Origin: Candidatus Anammoxibacter sp.
Lineage (GTDB): Bacteria; Planctomycetota; Brocadiia; Brocadiales; Anammoxibacteraceae
Assembly (NCBI GenBank): GCA_021777105.1
Contig: JAIQZQ010000115.1
Span: forward strand, 1 to 64,000
DNA: 64,000 nucleotides
Direction: 5' to 3'
Translations under genes and position numbers: made by a program
Part shown: piece after piece, positions 59,402 through 64,000 of the stretch
How positions within the stretch are numbered: position 1 is the stretch's first letter
Layout: each line of letters opens with the position of its first letter
The notes under the pieces: model-generated
The model's input: the letters and a program-made list of their open reading frames with translations, nothing else
Told to the model about the DNA's origin: nothing
The model's database searches: none

Positions 59402-61384
59402 ATGCCTGAATTTGAATTGTCATCCGAGTTTAAACCGCAGGGGGATCAGCCAAAAGCCATTAAGGAGCTGGTTAAGGAGTTTCACGCAGGAAACAAGTTT
59501 CAGACATTGATGGGCGTGACCGGCTCGGGCAAGACGTTTACAATGGCAAACGTTATAAAGCAGCTGAATAAGCCCACGCTTGTTATGTCGCACAACAAAA
59601 CCCTTGCCGCGCAACTTTACAGCGAATTTAAAGGTTTTTTTCCAAATAACGCAGTGGGGTATTTTGTCAGTTACTATGACTATTACCAGCCGGAAGCTTA
59701 CATACCGCAACGCGACATATATATTGAAAAAGAGGCCACTATTAATCAGGAGATTGACCGGTTGCGCCTGGCCGCCACAAGTTCGTTAATGTCGCGCAGG
59801 GACGTTATTCTGGTCGCAAGCGTATCGTGCATTTATGGCCTTGGCTCCCCGGATGAATACAAAGAGATGTTTATATTTCTCAGGCGGGGCGATGAAACCG
59901 ACCGCGACGATATGCTGAAGAAGCTGGTTGATATTCAGTACGAGCGAAGCAGCCTTGATTTTACGAGAGGGTCGTTTAAAGTGGCCGGCGACGTGGTTGA
60001 GGTCTACCCCGCTTATGAGGAGTTTGCCTACAGGATAGAGCTGTTTGGCGACGAGGTTGAAAGGCTCTCTATTATCGATCCTTTGGACGGAACTGTTACC
60101 GGCGAGGTTGATGAGATCTCTATCTATCCGGCCAAGCACTTTGTGCTGCCCGATGAAAAGATTGCAAAGGTTGTCGAGTCTATTGACGAGGAGCTTGTGG
60201 ATTGGCTTGGGCAGTTGCGCTCGCAGGGCCATAATCAGGAAGCGCAACGTCTTGAAGCTCGCGTCAGGTATGATATGGAGATGTTGCTTGAGATAGGGTA
60301 TTGCCATGGAATAGAAAATTATTCAAGACATTTGAGCGGCAGGTTACCCGGCTCGCAGCCATACACTTTGTTTGATTATTTTCCGGACGATTTTTTGTTG
60401 ATTATTGACGAGTCGCATGTTTCCGCTCCGCAAATTCGCGGCATGTATCATGGCGACAGGTCGCGCAAAGATACGCTTGTAAAGTATGGATTTCGCTTGC
60501 CTTCAGCTCTTGACAACCGTCCTATGCGGTTTGACGAATGGGAAGGTATGATTAAGCGGGTTTTGTTTGTTTCGGCGACGCCGGGGCCTTATGAGCTTGA
60601 GAAATGCGAAGGCAAGGTTGTTGATCAGGTTATTAGGCCTACAGGTCTTGTTGATCCAAAAATCTTTGTCAGATCGGCGCGTGCTCAGGTTAAGGATTTG
60701 ATTGTTGAAATAAAGAAACGGGTGGAAAGAAAGGAGCGCGTGTTGGCCACAACGCTTACAAAAAGGCTGGCCGAAGACCTGAGTGAATACATCCGCGATG
60801 AGGGCATGAAAGGCATGTATCTGCATTCGGAACTAAACGCTATTGAGCGTGTTGAGGTGCTGCGCGATTTGCGATTGGGCAAGTTTGACGCCCTGATTGG
60901 CGTAAACTTGTTGCGCGAGGGGCTTGACCTGCCTGAAGTCTCTCTTGTGGCGATACTTGACGCGGATAAAGAGGGGTTCCTTCGTTCTGAAACATCAATA
61001 ATACAAACCATAGGCAGGGCCGCGCGAAATGTAAACGCTGAGGTGATTCTTTACGGCGACAAAATTACCAAATCAATGGATCGCGCGATTAAAGAGACTG
61101 AGAGAAGAAGGCGTTTGCAAATGCGGTACAACAAGAAAAATAACATTACGCCTGCCACTATTAAGAAAAGCATTAGGGGCGGCATTGAAGCTGAATCGGC
61201 GGCGCGTAAAATAGTTAAAGATGTTGTTCGTGAAAGCGAGGCGGAGTATATAACGCAGGAGTACATAAATGAGCTTGAAGAGGAGATGAAGGAGGCCGCC
61301 AAAAATCTGGAGTTTGAAAAGGCGGTGGAGTTAAGGGATAAGATTAACGAGCTTAAAAAGGAGTTTGGGACGATAAATTGCTAA
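59402..61384 (+). CDS. uvrB: Excinuclease ABC subunit B
   Basis: UvrB is the damage-verifying helicase-like subunit of nucleotide excision repair. The 660 residues include Walker A GVTGSGKT at 38-45, the beta-hairpin region YYDYYQPEAYIPQRD, VASVSCIYGLG, the DEAD-like LLIIDESHVS, helicase motifs GVNLLREGLDLPEV and IQTIGRAARN, and a C-terminal UVR (UvrC-binding) motif near 625-655. It is full length. moxR follows 51 bases downstream. Confidence 0.98.
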   Translation: MPEFELSSEFKPQGDQPKAIKELVKEFHAGNKFQTLMGVTGSGKTFTMANVIKQLNKPTLVMSHNKTLAAQLYSEFKGFFPNNAVGYFVSYYDYYQPEAYIPQRDIYIEKEATINQEIDRLRLAATSSLMSRRDVILVASVSCIYGLGSPDEYKEMFIFLRRGDETDRDDMLKKLVDIQYERSSLDFTRGSFKVAGDVVEVYPAYEEFAYRIELFGDEVERLSIIDPLDGTVTGEVDEISIYPAKHFVLPDEKIAKVVESIDEELVDWLGQLRSQGHNQEAQRLEARVRYDMEMLLEIGYCHGIENYSRHLSGRLPGSQPYTLFDYFPDDFLLIIDESHVSAPQIRGMYHGDRSRKDTLVKYGFRLPSALDNRPMRFDEWEGMIKRVLFVSATPGPYELEKCEGKVVDQVIRPTGLVDPKIFVRSARAQVKDLIVEIKKRVERKERVLATTLTKRLAEDLSEYIRDEGMKGMYLHSELNAIERVEVLRDLRLGKFDALIGVNLLREGLDLPEVSLVAILDADKEGFLRSETSIIQTIGRAARNVNAEVILYGDKITKSMDRAIKETERRRRLQMRYNKKNNITPATIKKSIRGGIEAESAARKIVKDVVRESEAEYITQEYINELEEEMKEAAKNLEFEKAVELRDKINELKKEFGTINC

Positions 61385-61435
61385 ATTGCTGGATTAATAT
61401 TTAATAAACCAAAATCATAAAGGCGCATAAAATAT

Positions 61436-62452
61436 ATGGAAAATTCAAACACAATTGAAGATTATGATGAAAAAGAGGCGATAGCCGAGATTACGAAAAG
61501 CAGGGATATGATTAAAAAGGAGATAGGCAAGGTTATAGTGGGGCAGGAGAAGGTTGTCGATCTGCTGTTAATAGCCCTGTTTTGCAAAGGCCACTGCCTG
61601 TTTGTAGGCGTGCCCGGGCTTGCAAAGACAATGCTTGTAAGCGCGCTTGCTTCAATATTGGATTTAAATTTTAACAGGATACAGTTTACGCCTGATTTAA
61701 TGCCCGCGGATATAACAGGGACTGATATTTTGGAGGAAGACCCTTCCACCGGCAAAAGGGTCTTCAGGTTTATCAAAGGGCCTATTTTTGCGAATATACT
61801 ATTAGCCGATGAGATTAACAGAACGCCGCCAAAGACACAGGCCGCTCTGTTGCAATCCATGCAGGAATATAAGGTTACGGCCGGCGGCGAGACTTATCCG
61901 CTGGAGTTGCCTTTTCTCGTGTTTGCCACACAAAATCCTATTGAGCAGGAGGGGACGTATTCTCTGCCCGAGGCCCAGCTGGATCGGTTTATGTTTCAGA
62001 TAAACGTGGATTATCCATCAGAGGCAGAAGAGATTGAAATAGTAAAGAACACTACATCGTCATTTCGCCCGGAATTAGAAAAAATATTTACACCAGAAAA
62101 AATCCGCGTCTTTCAGGATTTGATCGTAAAAGTTCCTGTTGACGATCAGGCTGTTAAATACGCGGTTAATCTATCCCGCGCCACAAGGCCAAATGAGAAC
62201 GGAGCCCCGGAATTTATTAAGAAATGGGTTCAATGGGGGGCCGGGCCGCGCGCGTCCCAATATTTAATACTTGGCGGAAAAGCCCGCGCTATCCTTAATG
62301 GGCGGTACACCGTCTCATGCAATGATATTAAAGATGTTGCCGAGCCTGTGCTGCAGCACAGGATAATCACAAATTTTCACGCCGAAGCCGAGGGGAAAAC
62401 TACGTTTCAAATAATTGATCAGTTACTGCGCGAAGTTAAAGAATTTGTTTAG
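61436..62452 (+). CDS. MoxR-family AAA+ ATPase
   Basis: The 338-residue MoxR ATPase has Walker A GVPGLAKT at 58-65, RIQFTPDLMPADITGTDI, Walker B LLADEINRTPPK, sensor 1 FATQNPIEQEGTYSLPEAQL and sensor 2 in the C-terminal lid. MoxR proteins act as chaperone-like partners of von Willebrand factor A proteins encoded downstream (DUF58, BatA). Here the partners are absent: about 900 bases without a gene follow. It may act on distant partners. Confidence 0.93.
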   Translation: MENSNTIEDYDEKEAIAEITKSRDMIKKEIGKVIVGQEKVVDLLLIALFCKGHCLFVGVPGLAKTMLVSALASILDLNFNRIQFTPDLMPADITGTDILEEDPSTGKRVFRFIKGPIFANILLADEINRTPPKTQAALLQSMQEYKVTAGGETYPLELPFLVFATQNPIEQEGTYSLPEAQLDRFMFQINVDYPSEAEEIEIVKNTTSSFRPELEKIFTPEKIRVFQDLIVKVPVDDQAVKYAVNLSRATRPNENGAPEFIKKWVQWGAGPRASQYLILGGKARAILNGRYTVSCNDIKDVAEPVLQHRIITNFHAEAEGKTTFQIIDQLLREVKEFV

Positions 62453-63356
62453 GTTAAACATGTTTCACATAACGATTTTTCAAGGCAAATGTTTTTTCGC
62501 GCAAAATTGCGGCATATGCGCCATCATCTTTGTTATGTGTTTGCGGATTTTATTTTCTTTAAGCAAATGCCGTAAATGGCCTTGTATCAATCTCTTAAGA
62601 ATATACTATCCGGCTTAAGTCAGATGTGTTTTGTCTGGGGCAAATGACAATAAATGTTAGAGTGGATTTTGAAGAATTTATTAGCTATGGTTCATTTCGA
62701 CAATTATACTCTTTTTGCTTGACTGAAAAATGGAGATATGTTATATTTTCCAATTGATTCCGGCAATTTTTAGCTCTGGATTTTACGATTAACGATATTT
62801 CAATTATTTGAAGGGCTCTTTTGTTTCGTTTTTATCCTTGAATCTGCACAAGGATTTGGACGTTTTTCTACCTTGATCTATATGGCCTCGTTGCCCGTAT
62901 GTTTATGTTTTTGTAAAAATAAATTAGCATTGTTTGGGTTTTAAATTTGATTTAATTACGGTTGAAATTAAAAAAAAACTGTTCGCAATAAATAACAAAA
63001 CTGGGATTTTGCAGGTTTCGTGAGATCTTTTTTTGCGGATCCGCTTTTTTTCTTGACATTTATGGCCGTAGTTGTTATTTTCTAAAAAATTTTTATATTT
63101 GTTTGATAGTCTGGGAAGGGAAATAGTCCTCGGGAGATATTTCACATCCCTCATCGAAAACTTAATTAAAAAAGGAGGTGAGATTAGGGTAAAAAAATAT
63201 CTGGTAGTTTTGGTTTAGTAATTTAATATTTTATTTTTTAAATTATCGAATGATTTTTCCTGGGGATTAGATTGTTCCCTTAAGCTAACTAAGGAATACT
63301 AACGAGAAGAAATTCTAAATAGTTTAAAGAACTTTTAAGTAAAAGGAGACAAAAGG
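62453..63356. other. Long AT-rich upstream region of the last gene
   Basis: About 900 bases without a supported gene. A promoter-like TTGACA (63053) with a 17-base spacer and TATTTT (63076) lies about 280 bases before the last gene, preceded by a GCGGATCCGC palindrome. A perfect AAAGGAGGTG (about 63170) is followed only by an 11-codon hydrophobic reading ending in TAG at about 63219, which might be a leader peptide. Long leaders suit highly expressed surface proteins. Confidence 0.45.
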
Positions 63357-64000
63357 ATGAACGAGTTGTTTAGAAAAAAATATGGGTTTATATTTTTGGC
63401 AATAGCTCTGTCTTTTGTTTTAAACACGGTTATTGGTCAGAATGTTAAAGCGGACACCGCTAAACTTGACCCTATCGTTGTTTTTACAAAAACAGTGCAG
63501 GTTCCGGCTGGTACAACAACCTACGGATCATTGCAAACCGCAATTAAATTAAAATTTGATGATGTTGATGATATTCTTGAAGGTGGTCAGATAGTTCTTA
63601 CTTCGCCTTCAGGGACAAAATGGAGTCTGTCTCCGTCTGGTAATGGTACTGCTACAATTTTGCAAGGTGGCGTAGCTGTTCGTACTCAATTTGCAAGTAG
63701 TTTAGAGTCCGCCGATGATGCTATTGCATCTACAGCTCTTTCCGATAGTGACACGGTTATTACACTTTCAGTGGATGCTGCTCTTACGGCCACCACTACT
63801 GTTAATATTGGTAGCTCAACTACGGGCAATATGCTTGGTTTAGTGCCAACCGACGCTACAAGGAAAGCTAACTCACAATCGTTAAACCAGAAGATAACTG
63901 TGGCTATAACAGGCGCGGCCGACTCTGAGGTTGGCGATGTTGATATTCTTTCCAACCCGGAAATTGCGTCAGCTGTGAAAAATAGCGATACTGAAACGAT
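63357..64000 (+). CDS. Exported protein, cut by the end of the window
   Basis: ATG 63357, with AAGGAG at good distance, opens a frame of 214 codons that runs off the window. Residues 1-35 form a signal peptide (RKKYGFIFLAIALSFVLNTV, then KADTA). The mature part is Thr-, Ser- and Ala-rich with few charged or aromatic residues (VVFTKTVQVPAGTTTYGSLQ; LTATTTVNIGSSTTGNMLG), as in surface-layer or adhesin-like beta proteins. No domain is named. Long upstream leader and composition suggest an abundant envelope protein. Confidence 0.7.
   Translation, partial: MNELFRKKYGFIFLAIALSFVLNTVIGQNVKADTAKLDPIVVFTKTVQVPAGTTTYGSLQTAIKLKFDDVDDILEGGQIVLTSPSGTKWSLSPSGNGTATILQGGVAVRTQFASSLESADDAIASTALSDSDTVITLSVDAALTATTTVNIGSSTTGNMLGLVPTDATRKANSQSLNQKITVAITGAADSEVGDVDILSNPEIASAVKNSDTET

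Noticed and set aside
1..64000. tRNA or rRNA genes
   Set aside because: No stretch with the conserved T-loop sequence and cloverleaf pairing, and no rRNA-like conserved blocks, were seen by eye; a tRNA search program would settle it.

Overview
The window reads as one contig from a moderately AT-rich, free-living Gram-negative bacterium. The evidence is a lipid-exporting MsbA-type ABC transporter, an AsmA-like envelope protein, squalene-hopene cyclase, a type II secretion / type IV pilus operon and several exported proteins. Housekeeping genes (purH, trpF, a class I DAHP synthase, uvrB, tsaD, moxR) are single and intact. A response regulator ending in a Cys-rich domain, together with hopanoid synthesis, recalls Deltaproteobacteria-like, Nitrospinota-like or candidate-phylum genomes, but nothing here fixes the phylum. 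No tRNA, rRNA or CRISPR array was seen.

Layout. 0.2-4.1 kb: core metabolism (UPF0173 metallo-hydrolase, NDP-forming acyl-CoA synthetase, DAHP synthase). 4.1-23.4 kb: an accessory island. It holds an AlbA_2/Schlafen-type regulator, a RadC-like protein, a Roco protein (LRR-Roc-COR) fused to a PD-(D/E)XK nuclease domain, an unknown protein, a second LRR-less Roco protein, a RhuM protein, pseudogene fragments, one exported sugar dehydrogenase, a very large protein with a nuclease-like N-terminus, and an ORF6N/PLD protein. The island is stitched with short dispersed repeats, several described below. 24-32 kb: YVTN propeller protein, HAD-polyprenol kinase fusion, purH, trpF, shc. 32.4-39.3 kb: a seven-gene minus-strand operon (cNMP sensor, GspI, GspJ, GspK, GspE, GspF, PilT). 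39.6-41.5 kb: msbA-like gene. 41.6-49.1 kb: a toxin-antitoxin and repeat zone with complete pairs, orphan antitoxins and broken toxins, plus a candidate small RNA. 49.2-52.2 kb: a histidine kinase and response regulator. 52.6-62.5 kb: a secreted caspase-like pseudo-enzyme, AsmA-like protein, diguanylate cyclase, tsaD, uvrB and moxR. The window ends inside an exported protein.

How it fits together. The best candidate for an undescribed system is the 7.1-14.3 kb Roco locus. Two GTPase-switch proteins with different sensor ends flank a small unknown protein, and one carries a nuclease domain at the place where an effector would sit. This resembles the sensor-switch-effector layout of bacterial NLR-like defence proteins, and the neighbouring AlbA_2, RhuM, ORF6N/KilA-N and large nuclease-like genes are typical defence or phage-related company. 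Function is inferred only. A second theme is repeat biology: one repeat lies upstream of three unrelated regulator-type genes, a MITE-like element of about 165 bp occurs in two full copies and one partial copy, and REP-type palindromes cluster in the toxin-antitoxin zone.
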